The notes: generated by a model from the letters alone, not told the origin. A stretch of 64,000 nucleotides of DNA from Camarhynchus parvulus (GCF_901933205.1 NC_044572.1:60794965-60858964); one strand, 5' to 3'. Positions 14,186 through 27,613 are shown, counted from the stretch's first letter. A program made the numbers and translations.

Positions 14186-16508
14186 AAAAGAGAAGGAGGT
14201 GATTCAGATTCACATCTTTCCTAATGAGGAAGGTACGTGGCACTCTTCATGCAAAAAATGACAGTATGCCTTGGTCATACAGGCTTTGCTGTGGCATGCC
14301 ACTGGAACACAACAGAGCCAAAGGAGTTCTGTGGCTCTGGGGCTGAGCAGCATTGTCTGGGGTCAGTGCCCACAGGGATCAAAGAAGGATAAGGCTGGAG
14401 AGGATCATGAAATATAAGAGCAGAGACAGTGGCACCTGGAGGGCTCACAAAGGAAAGAGGATCAATGACCCTGTTATGGACACAATGAATGCACAGCTGC
14501 AGAGGAGAGGCGGAGAAGGTAGACAAAGGAAGGAAAGAAGGAAGGAAGATGGCACCTGTGCTCACTTGTGAGAAATTTGCAGGATCACACACAGAGGACC
14601 TGGTCCGAGGAGCCAGTGTCCAAAAGACTGTCAGCAACGATAAAGATGCTTTACTTGTATAATGCAATTGTAGTCCCACACCTGCAAAATGCTCCTAATG
14701 TGAACTTACCTTAACCCTGCTGTTTAAAACTTTCCCCTATCACTCCTTTTCTGCTACAGACATACCAACACACAGGACAGTATCCTGTAGAATGAACGCT
14801 GCATCTCTTGCCAACTCAGCACTAACACGTCCCTGGCCAGTGTTCCTTACATACAACCAACTGAACCAGAGTGCTCCTCAAAGTGTTTTCCCCTTTCCAT
14901 GGTTTAGTTGCACAGGAGTGTCAGTCCCAAGTGGCACCATCACAGCCCTGTTCACGTCACACTTGAATCAGCATTGCTCTGTCACAGGCCATGTCCCCGT
15001 TTACCTCCACTGTGCTGGAGTCCTTGGCTTCCCCCAGCAGGGTGGCCAGGCCATGCACTGAAAGGAGGAAGGCAGGCCCTGTCACATCTCTGCCTTCAGA
15101 GACATCCCTGCTTCCAGGTGTGCTTTTGCCAGCTCCTACACACATGTTCCACCCAAGTAGCTCCATGCCTGGAGACCTGGCTTGGAGGCCCCTGCAGGCA
15201 CTCTATACTGCAGGAGTTCATTAATGCTGGGATTAATCTGGATGCCAAGCACATGGTAAGTCAGTCACATAATATTAAGCTGAATTCTTGCTTCTCTGCT
15301 TTAAGAAATAGGACTTCCAGCAATTTCTCCTCATCAGATCCAGTGCTGTTCCTGTTTTACAAAGTTCCCCTCCCCATGCTTACTTCAGCATGATCCCAGC
15401 TAGAGAAAACAGAAAGGGGAGAACAACAGCTTCTGTGAGTAAATAGTTTGGATGCCAAATATGGAGGTTGCACAATATTTTATTCCACCTCTTGGTGGAA
15501 AAAAAAAAAAAGAAAAAAAGGAGAGATTTGGAAAAAAGGTCTGAGAACAGAAAGTGTTTACATCTTAATAGAGTTACTTCTTGATAAACCTGGATCCACA
15601 CTACTCTTGGGTAGAGCACAAGCACTTGTGTTATCTGCAGAGTTATCTGCACCTTGGCTCGTGTTTCCTCAGCAGCCAGAACCCCATTCCCCCAAGTTCT
15701 CCTGCTACCTCCTGCAGCAAAATGGCACCAAAGGACACCTGGCTATGCCCAAACTCTAATTTCTGCCATGAGGATGAGGCAGAAATGCCAAAGGCATTGT
15801 GCTTATGTAGGACAAGAGATCTTCCTTTGGATCGCCTTGTATTTTTGCTGGGATGTGAAACAGAAATCTGTCCATGCCTGTTCTGCTTCCTGCTGTTAGG
15901 AGGCTGCTCAATAATTCAGTTATCTCTCCCCAAAGGAAGCTCTGCTGACCTGCTGCTTGCTCAAGCCAGTTTCTGCTGCTCAGCAATGAAGTCTGAAGTG
16001 GCACACACATCCAGGGGCCCCTTTGGCACCAGCTCTTTTGTATTCCAGTGGCCAGCAGCAGCTCCTTAACTCTTTGACAGCCAAAGCTCATTATCATTTT
16101 TATATAATTAAACAGTGCTGCTCATTCTCCTCAGTAGATTATCACAGCAAATTGATGGTTATTTGAAGGAACTGCCACAATAGGAGACAAAACACTGGCA
16201 ACAGATAAAACAAAAGGATGCACACAAAGCTCTTTAATTAAACTCCATGAAGGGATATGAATTCTAGCAGAGATTTTAGTTACCCTGCTGAGTCTCCTTC
16301 TGATTAGCTACAATGCATCTGCTGGCTTTCCTAGTATCCATCTGTACTGTTAAAGAGAAATTTATTCTGGCTAGGGAAGATGACCCCAAAGATGTCAGTT
16401 GTGGATAGTCTAATAGTTTATTTATGTTGACAAAGTGGTTCTGAGTTCTCCTTTATGTGCTGAAGTGATGAACCATCCTCTTTACGTATAATGATGTGTT
16501 TAATACGT

Positions 16509-16526
16509 ACACACACACACACACAC
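16509..16526 (+). repeat. (AC)9 microsatellite
   Basis: Nine AC dinucleotides in tandem. No coding context. Confidence 0.95.
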
Positions 16527-18095
16527 TACAATGCCCACACACAAATAACACTGAAAGGCTTACAAGAAAGCCAAAAGAGGTTGGAAAATTGTGAGGGAAA
16601 GGATATTTCTCCAAATTGCTAAAAGTTCTTACCAGCACATTTACTTTTTCTTCTGGCATGCATCATCTGTTTCCCCCTCATCCTGCCCCACCTCCTTCCC
16701 TCCAGCATCCAGGTGCAGAAACTACAATGAAGGCTAATGGATGGGACAAGGAAAAAAAGTCATAGGATATGTACTGTAAGGCATATTAATAACAAGTTAG
16801 GCTGTTACTTTGAAGTTTGACTTTCTTTCAAAAAATTTAAAATAAAAAGAAGAAAAAAGAAAGAATAAGAATTGAAAACAGATCTGTCATGGAGTATTTG
16901 TAAGAGGCAGTGCCACAAACCCTTTGGGACTTTCCACTTAGGTCATAAGGGATCTGGTTCAAATCGCATTGGTCCTTAATCCACAGGTAATTGACAGCAC
17001 AGCTCTCAGTGACTCAGTGTGGAACAGTGCTGCAGTGCTCATTACTACTGCAGACCTTTAATCAGAATATTTATAGTCACATGCACCCTTTTGGCACTAC
17101 AGAGCCTATTGAGACAATAAACAATTTGCACATTTATAATAATTAATTACCTGCTGGCACAATAAAAGCCATTACCATCCATGTCCACTTCAGAGGGAAG
17201 TATCTGATGGAACAAGGCCAGACTATAACATGCACACACACAGTCTCAGAACACTCCTGAGAAAGGGTTGTTCCCTGTGCTAAACACAGTGCAGGGCTTT
17301 TTCCCTCAGAGCCCCAGGAACTTGGGTGGATGAAAGATCTCTTCCTCATCCCTTACAGAGTTCTGAAAATATCCCAATTCTGCCTAATTTATACAACCCA
17401 GTCCTCAGGGTCCTTCTCGGTTGCCAATTCCCTACTGTGAAGGCTCCATTAAATCTTTTATTTATTTGTCCATAGAGGCCACTGAAGAATGTCACAAGGT
17501 ATTTCCCTTTCCAAAGTAGGTTCAGCTAAACATGAATGAGGCCCTAACATTATTCTGGATAAGGGTGTGTACTCGTATTTTTGCCAGACGGCTGACAGGC
17601 TGCAGGGAATGCATATTCCTGAGCTTGACTTCTGACCACCTTATGCACAAGTAGGTGCAGATTTGTCACAGTCATGACTTGGCAGTATTTTATGTTCATT
17701 CTTTGTAATGTCACAAGTAAATGAACACAAAGTTCAAAACAATGGGGGAAAAGTATCACACCAATTCTCCCTGCATAGGCTCAACCTCTGCTGCCACACT
17801 GAGCAAGCCGAAGTCTAAGGCCAGATTTTTCTTCTAAAATTATAATTAAATAGTAATTAAAATGTTCCACACAGTTCTGGCAGTGAGATTTCATGCTAGC
17901 ATTGAACAGTAGGTTTACTGGTAACTCAAACAATTGTACACCTTACAAAACTCTCTTTAGCTTAACCATCGCCAAGGATATCTGTCCTGAACTATGTCCA
18001 GAAACAGCTGAACAAGAGACTCTGGCCAATTTCAAGTACGACTAAAAATGACCAATCATTTCCTATTACGAAAACACAACTCAAGAGGATCTACA

Positions 18096-18131
18096 TTTTC
18101 TTTTTTTTTCTTTCTTTTTTTTTTTTTTTTT
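18096..18131 (+). repeat. T-rich run
   Basis: A T tract of about 36 bases broken by three Cs, followed by AATAATTAC. Possibly the relic of a retroposed A-tail on the minus strand, but no body of an element is recognisable. Confidence 0.8.
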
Positions 18132-21100
18132 AATAATTACATGCAATTCCTATTACAAAACTAAAGTTGGTTTTCCATTTGACTCAATCTGGGTAAAAAA
18201 TACATTCCTCAGCTCTAAAGCCAGTAGCACTCTGCTGACTCAAAACTTAGCAATTCTGCACAAACAATAACTGTGCCTCACCTCCAAATGCCCCAAGTGC
18301 ATTCAAGGTATACTTGTAAGGCTTGGTTCCTTTGCAGCTACTGTCTCCAACTTTTTATCCTCTAAGTTGCTAAATTCTTGGCACCTCCTGCTTCATTAGG
18401 TTATAGAAGTCCAATGTCTGAAGAAGGGATTTTGGCACTATTACTGTAAATATCTGGAAGCCAGTGTGATGACTGGTTGCTTGTATTTATTTAAGTGTTC
18501 CTGTGTAGCATCCAAAGTCTGTTGACACCCAGCAGCACTGCATTCTGCAAAATGTTTTAAAAGCAAGCAGAAAGTAAATTTCTGTTGCTGGCAGCTAATT
18601 CTTTTAAACTTGGAAAATTATAAGCTAAGTAGTACATCTCTGGGTCACAGCAACCTTTTATAACAGCATCATCTAGAAGCGTAATTTTCTCACATCAAGC
18701 AGTTTGAGGAAGATGATCTGCTTCTCTATTTCCAGTGTTATGAAACCATGATAAAGAAACAAGCCAGTAGAAGTACATAGCCCAAAAATATGCTTGCAAT
18801 CTGGAACATCTGAGGTACTTGATAAAAGCATTTGAGGACTTATGCATAGTGGAAGCAATACACTTCTCAATATAACATTAAAAACAAAGTAATATTGCTG
18901 AAAGAGATAATGCTGCAGATGATGTCCATGACCAGTGGCCCTGGCCTTCCTACTGGGCAAATCTCTTACTGCTGTTGAGTATTACAAAATCCCTGAGCTG
19001 TGAAGAACAGTGACTGTCCCTGGGACCTCAGATTCTGTGGGATGTTATTAACAAATACATTGGGTTTTGCAAATTCTGAAAAGTGGGTTTGCAGTATTGG
19101 CCCATGAGGGTTTTCCAGAAGGAGGTTTCAGTATTGCACTGCAATGGGGTTTGCAGAAAGGGTCAACCCTCTTATTCTCTTAGGCTACATATCTTTCCAA
19201 GAGTGAAAAGAAGGGCAAAACTAGTTCAGAAATTGCATGATGTGGTTAGTTTCTTCCAGCTATAGCACATCAGGCCTGTGTACTTTAGCTAGGTGAAAGA
19301 CTGTCTGAAAAAAAAGCACTTTTGGGAGGCTTGTTCAGTAAATTGTTTTTCCATGTCTTTCTGAAGAAGAGTTTGTGGTACTTCAGAAAGTTGGCATGGA
19401 ACTCCCCAGGTACACTGATGCATTCAGTATGCACAGCTACAAGAGCTATGGAAAGCTTTTTTCTATAGGAATATGAGTACCTGAGGCAACAACACTCCTC
19501 TAGTTTGGAAACTAAGCAGGTACTTTTGTCTGTGTTTACTCCTAGGGGAAAGTAATGTGATCATCATAAGGCTGAGAGTTACATCAATTTTAAAAGATAC
19601 TGCTTTGAATTAACAGAAAAGTGACTAGGAAAATTCTTCCTCCTGGAAATCTAGTTCCCAGCTGATTATTTATGTGCTGATATTCATTCTTTCCAAGTAA
19701 ACAGAGAAATAAGCTCTTCTTATTAGCCAAGTGAACCAACATTACTCGAATGAAAATCATTCTCTTACATCAATTGTTTTTCCCCTTCCTCCAAGCCCTT
19801 AAGAAAAGGCCAGAAAACCCACCTTAGGAAAAAAAATCTGTCTGCAGTGACCTCATAAATTAAAACAACAGAAGTGATAAAATTATAGGGAGAGAAGGAT
19901 TTAATCTTTCACTCAAAACATGCATTGGAAAGAATTCCATACTCCAATGCATATCTGCAAAGAGGAATTATGGAAATATGCCCTTTCTGGGCTAAAAAAA
20001 ATATGAGATCAGCAGAGGTACCTGAAAATATAGATAAATTAGGATTTTAAAAAATTTAACTCTGCATACAGTTCTGGTGCTCCCTCTCTACCCTGGGGTT
20101 GCAGTCAAGGTAAGAATCCTTGAGTCAGATAAATTCTATTTCCAAATAAGGGAGAAGCAGGTCCTCACAACCACTTTTCTACAGTGGAATTAAAAGAGCT
20201 CACTCAGTCCTGTCATCAGGATTGTTTCATTCTGACAACGATCCCCCACCACAACCACTTTCTATAGAGTCTCAGGCTGAGTGCAGACACTGACATGTCA
20301 CTAGAACTCATCCAACTGTGTTTTACAGATACCAAACAACCATCATAACAATGCAGTCTGTTTGTGAGTGATTTTTCATTGTCTGCAATATAAAAGTCAA
20401 TAATGGTCCCAGATATTGGCAAAGTGCCATTTCTAGCAGACACAACTGAAGGGGGAATTCCCACTGCAAAAGATGCAGGACAATAGAGAGAAGTATTTCT
20501 CCTCCTAAGGCTACGGGTGGGGGGTGAGTGGTGGAGACTGTCCTTCCAGAATCTTAGGTGGTTATATGGCATTTTAAGATGCCAAACTTCTTAGCATGGT
20601 TTTGCTCCAGTTCTAGGGCAGCTAATTAAGAAAGACACTACACAGCAGAAGCCATTTGTGTAATTCAAGGACAGCACAAAGCTGTACCACAAAGTACGTG
20701 GTCAGAGCAACAGGCAGCGATGTCAAATACATCAGGAAGATTTCTCATTTTCTATTTGGAACATAAGCAACTCAGAAGTCTGCCAGAATTCCATAACCAT
20801 TGATCTTCTGTGAGGAGCTGTTTCAGCCTAATGCAGAACACCACCAGCAGCAGCCAAAGCAAAGATCACCAGCTCACCAGCACTGCTGTGCCTTTTCATA
20901 ATATCTGATCAGCCTGCTGGCTGCTAGGTAAGCCCTTATGCCTGTGACAACTCTTGCTTTTAAAATGGAAATAAAAATCATCTTTATAGCACCCAAAAAT
21001 CCACACGCTTCTCCACGGCTTACCTTCAGCCTCACCCTAGACCCAGACTCCTGCAGAGCTGTACAGTCCCTTGGAAAGCCTCCGCAGCCCAGCTTCAGCC

Positions 21101-22694
21101 CAGCTTCAGCCTCAGCCATGTGGCTGTCCCCCATGTCCCCAGCCTGTGTCTCCACACCCAGGTCACCAGGAACACCAGGTCAGCCCCAGCACATGCAGAG
21201 AGCATCAGGCACAAGGACACAACTGCATTTCTGTAACAGATAGAAGGCTTATGGCAGCCTCTGCTTTTTAGGCTGGCTGTGGAGGGAAAAATTATACCTT
21301 ATCTGGCACCAAGCCTACTGGTAGAAAGCAGTTTGACATATTTTGATCCAGCAGAATGAGTAAGTTTACAGAAGCTCAGCACTTTGTGTTTTTACTGTAC
21401 CACCAAAACACAGTTAGAGAGTACACAAGTATTACCTTTACTGACTCCTTATCTTGGAAATCTTCTCTGTGTATTTCATCCAAGTCCTTTAAGCACCCAC
21501 TCAGTGTGTGTGCAATCCTGACCTCCCAGGACCGGTGATATTTGCACACCACAGAAACAATGGAGCCATTTGTCTTGCAAGCAGGCCTGGGCAGGGGAGA
21601 CAGCTCTCTCCCACAGCTGGCCCCAAACAGGGCATTTGTTTCAAACGACTGAATTTCAGAGCCTTTAGAAAAAGACACGGTGCTGCTGCTGCTTAAACCT
21701 CATTTTCCTCTTTCTAAACTCACACAGCCCTTCTCAAGCCACTGGCTACAGAATGAACAGGAGAAAGACAAAAGTATATAAGAGCACATATACAAGCAGC
21801 GCATATACTCTTTAGTGAATGCAAGCCAATCATTCAAGTAAAAATCAAGTATTGTTAGAAATAGCAGGACGCCCACAGTACCCCATTAAGAATACTGATC
21901 ATAAACTGCTATTTTTTTCCCTGGTGTTTCACAATGTAAACATCTAATCATTTGCTTTCCACGTGCTTTGGGAGCACTAGCCAGACTGTCAAGCAAAGAC
22001 CATTTCTGTTCTCAATACTTCCGTGAAGATCTCACTACAAGTCATTGTTTTCCTACATTCTTGCACAAAACAAATTTGCATTTAATATCAATATGGTGCA
22101 AGTACAGAGTTTTCTCCTTTACACTAATTAGGCTATTTAAAGGTGTTTTCATCAAATGCGTGATAAGAACTTCTGGATTGTACCCCTTGAAATGTTCTGC
22201 AAAATTTTTGCTAACATTTGGTAACAAATCTCATGAGAGCCTTTAATGGAAGTTAGCATTTTTTTCATGTGTCATACTGCAAATCTTCAAAGCAGAAATT
22301 TATAACAAACTCTTAATGTGACTTTAAAGCTCCCAGTCCTTTTCTAGATATCTGCTTTATGTTTGCTCACATTGCTGACTGCCTAGAGTTTGGCTGGCTC
22401 TGGCCAGATCTAAGCACAAAGGCAAACTGAAATGACGCAGAACTTACTTCTTCCTCCTTTGAACTTCCTTAACAAATAGAAATTTAGCAGCCTGTGCATC
22501 AGGAAAGTAAGCAACAAGAGAAAAGAATCACCAAAACCATAAACAACCAAAACCACCCACTCTCATGCCAGCTGTTTTTAAAACTGATTTCTATGGTTAA
22601 CAAAAGAGACAGATTGGGAGTCATGAAAGACGAAGCATGTTCTACCCACATCAACAGCACTTCCTGGAGGCCACCAGCAAACTGAGCTCCCATT

Positions 22695-23343
22695 AAAAAA
22701 AGGAAAAAAGAAAAAAAGGAAAAAAGAAAAAAAGATAAAAGAAAAGAAAAGGGAGGGGAGGGGAGGGGAGGGGAGGGAAGGGAAGGGAAGGGAAGGGAAG
22801 GGAAGGGAAGGGAAGGGAAGGGAAGGGAAGGGAAGGGAAGGGAAGGGAAGGGAAGGGAAGGGAAGGGAAGGGAAGGGAAGGGAAGGGAAGGGAAGGGAAG
22901 GGAAGGGAAGGGAAGGGAAGGAAGGAAGGGAAGGAAGGGAAGGGAAGGGAAGGGAAGGAAGGAAGGAAGGGAAGGGAAGGGAAGGGAAGGGAAGGGAAGG
23001 GAAGGGAAGGGAAAGGAAAGGGAAAGGAAAGGGAAAGGAAAGGGAAAGGAAAGGGAAAGGAAAGGGAAAGGAAAGGGAAAGGAAAGGGAAAGGAAAGGGA
23101 AAGGAAAGGGAAAGGAAAGGAAAGGAAAGGAAAAGGAAAGGAAGGAAAGGGAAGGAAAGGGAAGGAAAGGGAAGGAAAGGGAAGGAAAGGGAAGGAAAGG
23201 GAAGGAAAGGGAAGGAAAGGAAAGGAAAGGAAAGGAAAGGAAAGGAAAGGAAAGGAAAGGAAAGGAAAGGAAAGGAAAGGAAAGGAAAGGAAAGGAAAGG
23301 AAAGGAAAGGAAAGGAAAGGAAAGGAAAGGAAAGGAAAGGAAG
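22695..23343 (+). repeat. Polypurine satellite: AAAAG / GGGGA / GGGAA / GGAAA mosaic
   Basis: About 650 bp contain only A and G except for one T at 22736. From 22737 to 23343 there are 607 uninterrupted purines. Blocks in order are: A-rich lead-in to 22750; GGGGA units to 22774; 29 perfect GGGAA units at 22775-22919; mixed GGAA/GGGAA to 23008; an 11-base unit GGGAAAGGAAA repeated about ten times at 23009-23118; a 10-base unit GAAGGAAAGG repeated eight times at 23141-23220; and 24 perfect AAAGG units at 23221-23340. Unique sequence resumes at 23344. There is no coding potential. Such a homopurine mirror repeat can form triplex (H-DNA), and its G runs can form quadruplexes. Confidence 0.98.
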
Positions 23344-25460
23344 TTGTATTAGGTATGTACCTCTCTATATGAAAAAGGAGGGACTAGCCTAACGGAGAGG
23401 ACGGGTTGACAGCCACTTTGTATGTCCTGTATGATGCACTAATCCTGAGCTGATCAGGAACATCACTGCAGTAAACCCCATCATTTAGCAACATCCTGCC
23501 TGCCCTATGGGCCATGACCTGGGCTCTGCAATTCCCAGGCACACCTCACCTTACAGCTTCAGAGCTGTGTGGAGGTCTCCAAACCACAAGTTTATGGCTC
23601 TGCTCCACAGTGCTTGCCCAACAATGATGTGTTTCCCAGTCACATATTGTGTGTCAGTGGCCTCTACAACCCGGGAATGGAAATAAAGTGGTGGGGTAAG
23701 GACCTTTCCTCTGCTCTACCAGTAAGAGACATTTCAGCTTGTAAGACCCACACAATCCTCTCTGGCAGTTCAAGGCAACATAAATCAGCCCTTGCCTTGC
23801 AAAAATGCTCACAGCAACATGAGCCATCCCAAAATGAACCCCACCAAAACACTGTTGCATTCAGATGAGCCCCCCACGCTTCCCTTCAGGCAGTGTCATG
23901 GCAGCACTGCTGGTGCAAGCAAGAGCTGTCAATAGAAGGATGTAGCAGAGAAAGGCAGCATCCTTAGTTTTAAATCTCTTTGGGCCACTGTACTCACTTC
24001 CTGAGGCTGCCACATTGATCCTTCTTTCTGGGAAATTAGTTTCAGCCTATAGAAACTATTGAGACTCAAAACTTGTTTTTGTAAGAGTACCATGTGAGTT
24101 AGAGAAATTCTGTTTTGAAATGAAAATGTTTAATCTGCCAAGAACTATGAGGAAACATAACATTTTAAAATAAAAAGAGAGAAAAAAGTGAGCAAAATAC
24201 CATAATTGGACTTTTCATGGATATAACTTTTAAGCTGTATTTTAATTTAATTTAATTTAATTTAAAACCATACACCAGAATAGAGTATTTTATTTAAAAT
24301 TCTTCCTTTGCTTAGGTCTTTGTATTATTTAAAACTTGTCCCATATTGCCAATTACAAGGTATGGAAAGAACTGTCTATAGCATTCCTCTTCCATAAGGC
24401 CAAAACTTTTGCTTTCCAACCAACTATGAAGTGTCTAAGAAAAGAGAAGTTTTATGTGTTCTTTGGCCATCACACCAGCTTGTTTTTACTGCCTGAAAGA
24501 TGAATAGCACGTCTAGATAACTGCACTCTGACAATTAGAAAATCAGACTAGTTAGTGAACTGTCATTTTTTTAAAGCAAGGAGACCTTGTCAATTCTACC
24601 TGTCAAGTGCGTTTGGACAGATTGATAAACATTTCAAGAAAACAGAATAAAACCTGTTCTCTCCATGAAGCAGATTTTCGTTTAATTTCTTTGCTCACAA
24701 GCACATGGAAAGAGAGCACAGCACAAGACTGTCCACAGGACCAGACTTTATTACCAACAAAATTCCAGGTCTTTTGCTCAAGCTACTGCTGTGAATGGGA
24801 ATGATTTGAAATTCAGTTTCATGGATTTCCTGGCAGATAAGATAGTATTTATGAGTTGCCTTAGCATTCCTACATTTGAAGCAATATGAAGTATGATTGG
24901 CAGCAACCCAATTTCATTATTCTTAGATGAGTCAGTAAGTGTGGAAAGAGAAATTAATTGGGCAGCCAATCAACACACACAAAAAAATATCAGATATTCT
25001 GAGGCCAAGAAAGTATTTATACACTGATGACTCAACTTTTGCAGCAGTGTCTGTGGCAAGAACAGGAAATATACTGTTGAACCCTCTTACGACAACAGCT
25101 TTCACATCAAGGCCAGAATAGCTCATTCGGCCTGCTGGGATTCTGAAAGCTGCAATCCTGGATCTCTGCAGAATGCACTCACAAGAGCCTCCAAGCTCAT
25201 TAAAGGACATCAGAAATACAAGGGTCCTGCAGGACACGTGGTAAGTAAATGGCTTTCAAAGACTTTGGAAAGGAACACAGATGACAAAGGGCTGGCCCTG
25301 GAAACTCTGCTGCTCTTTTACATACAATGGGTATGTGATATATAATGCTCATCTACCTCTGCAGTGGTAGGTGACTGCTGCTACACAGTCGCGGAAGAGA
25401 CAAGGTCCTCTGTCCTTCTATCATGGCAGGAAAACGCCTTATGTTGGAATTTTCTGAACT
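23344..25460. other. Intergenic, no gene seen
   Basis: Unique sequence between the purine satellite and the solo LTR. Apart from the TTTAA microsatellite there is nothing I can name. Confidence 0.55.
24240..24265 (+). repeat. (TTTAA)5 microsatellite
   Basis: Five tandem TTTAA units lie in an AT-rich stretch. Nothing else notable. Confidence 0.9.
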
Positions 25461-25466
25461 CAGAAC
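25461..25466 (+). repeat. Target site duplication, left (CAGAAC)
   Basis: This six-base repeat abuts the TG end of the solo LTR and is repeated exactly after its CA end at 25851-25856. It marks the integration site. Confidence 0.85.
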
Positions 25467-25850
25467 TGTCACAGACATATTTTATGAAAAATCCTTTCGT
25501 TAGGATTTTTTCTCCTGAGCAGCTGAAAAGCTTCAACTTCTCCATGTTTTGCTGCTTTAGAATGTGATCTGAAGAACTGTTTACCCAGCATATAAAATTG
25601 TTTTTACTTGATGACCAATGACAGCCACCTGTGTCGAGGCTCTGAGCAGTCACAAGATTTTATTATAATTCCTTTCTATTCCTTGCTAGCCTTCTGATGA
25701 AATCCTTTCTCTATTCTTTTAGTGTAGTTCTAATATATCATTTTCTTTTAATATAATGTATATCATAAAATACTAAATTAGCCTTCTGAAATATGGAGTC
25801 AAGATTCTCGTCTCCTCCCTCGTCCTGGGACCCCTGCAAACACCACCACA
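25467..25850 (+). mobile_element. Solo LTR of an avian endogenous retrovirus, with 6-bp target duplication
   Basis: A 384-bp element begins TGTCACAGACATATTTTATG and ends CACCACCACA, so it has the TG...CA ends of an LTR. It is flanked by the perfect 6-bp direct repeat CAGAAC at 25461-25466 and 25851-25856. The sequence matches an LTR type that I recall as abundant in passerine genomes: the CTGAGCAGCTGAAAAGC start, a TAGCCTTCTGATGAAATCC block, an AT-rich ATATCATAAAATACT polyadenylation region, and the end GGAGTCAAGATTCTCG...CCTGGGACCCCTGC. A 6-bp duplication is typical of beta-retrovirus-like (ERVK) integrases. There is no internal gag/pol sequence on either side, so this is a solo LTR left by LTR-LTR recombination. 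The family name was not determined. Confidence 0.88.
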
Positions 25851-25856
25851 CAGAAC
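25851..25856 (+). repeat. Target site duplication, right (CAGAAC)
   Basis: Exact copy of 25461-25466, immediately after the CA end of the solo LTR. Confidence 0.85.
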
Positions 25857-27613
25857 CTACAATTTACCACGTCCTTTCATGAGTATTTGTGTTGAGGCTC
25901 AAGACAGCCACTCCTTTACAAAGTTTAGGAACTGCCTCTTGTGTGCTGATTATCATTTGCTTTTCTTCTTGCACTGCAGATGTTGTGGAGGACATGGTGA
26001 AAGCCATGTATAACTGGCCTGCAGCAGTAATTCTTAAAGCAGATATATGTTGGGACTAGGCCATCAAATCAGCTGTGTGTCTCACTTTAATGACACTATA
26101 AATTGGCAGAAACAAAGAATTTATCAGTGAATTTATATTAGTTAACTTCAACAAATTTTAGTATGTAATACTAGCAAGTCTGTAGATAGAGACAGTAAAT
26201 ATATTAAATTCGTTGCCAGCTAGGCTTAATTTTCTTGATACCCCTGGTAGTACTTCACAAACCAACTGAAAACTTCCAGTTTAAGTTCAAATCAATACAA
26301 AAATTAATCCTGTCCCTTCTACAAGTAAAATGTTGGTTGATGCAGGCTCACAGGGCATGCAAAAAAATGCAAACAAGTCTGAGCTTAAAACCAGAAGCAT
26401 AAGTGAATAATTTTTTTCAGTATTATTTCAGTCAGACAAAATAAAAAAGGTTTGGGAACCTAAATATGTATTTCCAGGAAAAAAAAGGCAAATAAAACCA
26501 AATCAAAACAAGGTGTCCCTTCAGAGCAGCACAGGGAGGAGATATGGAAGTGCAGGAGGTTCAGATTTGTTCTAAATAATTTCCTTCTCATAGATCCAAA
26601 GCTGCTATCTGCTGTTAGGCTCTGTTTCATCCTTCTGCTGGAGAATGTTATTCAGACTGCCCTTTTCACCTACTAATTCCAAGCAGGACAGAAGCAAAAT
26701 AATGCTGCTGCAGCATGTCCAAGCTGCTATCTGTCTTTTCTAAATTTCCTTAATATTACCATAATACTTGGAGATTAAGCTGTCCCTTGAGTGTGAACAT
26801 CTTTCTCTCTGCCACTAGTTATCTGTACAGCTGACTTGGTAACATGCTCTCGCTTCCTCCTGCAGTCTCATACCAACACTCTGCAGGCCATGTCACACAC
26901 AGCCCTCTGTAATCTCTTGTGTAGACTTCTTGTAGTTGGTGATTTCTAGATATTGGCTTTTATAGCTCATAAAGCCACTAGTGGATATCAAATTTAATAT
27001 GTTCAGCTGACATCAATGATGTGTTTTATCTCTCGCTCTGAATTACAGCATTTCTGGGATTTGCAAGTTCAAAACTAATACAGCACAGCAGAAGAGGCCT
27101 TTTAATCCTGCTTATTAGCAAATGGGAGTTTCTGACATAACCCAAAGGCTCTGGTAGACAGACACCACACAGCTGAAGAACAGACACTGCAACACAATGG
27201 ATTCCAAGCACTGACATCTCTGGCAAATGAGCTCCACTACAGAGGCAAGACTCTTGTTTTCAGGGAAGAAGCCACCTTACTCAGACTAATACTTACCCTT
27301 CTGAAAATATGTTTTCTTCCACAAAACAAAATGAGCTGCTGATAGCTTGGTTGAGGCAGCTGGGAGAAAGGGTAAGAGAGAATGCAGGCTCACAGTGGAA
27401 TGGAGGTACTTGAAACTGAACAAAAAGCTGAAGCTTTCAACCACTGAAGAGTGTGCATTATTTACTGCATGCCACTGCACTGAGCAAGTCTCTTAGCTGG
27501 CCACAGTTTACCCATCTCCCCTACCAAGCAGCAAGAAATGCAATGCACTGACAAGCAGGGTGAGAGGGGACAGAATTGGGATGCCCTCCTCCAGGAAAAT
27601 GCCGCCACACCCA

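Larger units (their letters stand above)
14186..22694. other. Intergenic, no gene seen
   Basis: Mostly unique sequence. The open frames at 14908-15393 and 15581-16069 have no recognisable similarity. The stretches 16090-16350 and 17020-17180 look like possible conserved non-coding sequence from their AT-rich, non-repetitive, homeodomain-type motif content, but this is only an impression. 21085-21118 holds a short AGCCCAGCTTC duplication. Confidence 0.5.

Noticed and set aside
14908..16069. Open frames of about 160 codons on the plus strand
   Set aside because: Composition is like translated non-coding sequence (Ser, Leu, Cys, Pro rich). No domains and no splice context.
22695..23343. Regular repeat array considered as a CRISPR-like array or telomere-like repeat
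   Set aside because: There are no spacers between repeats, and the units are not TTAGGG. It is a simple purine satellite in a vertebrate genome.
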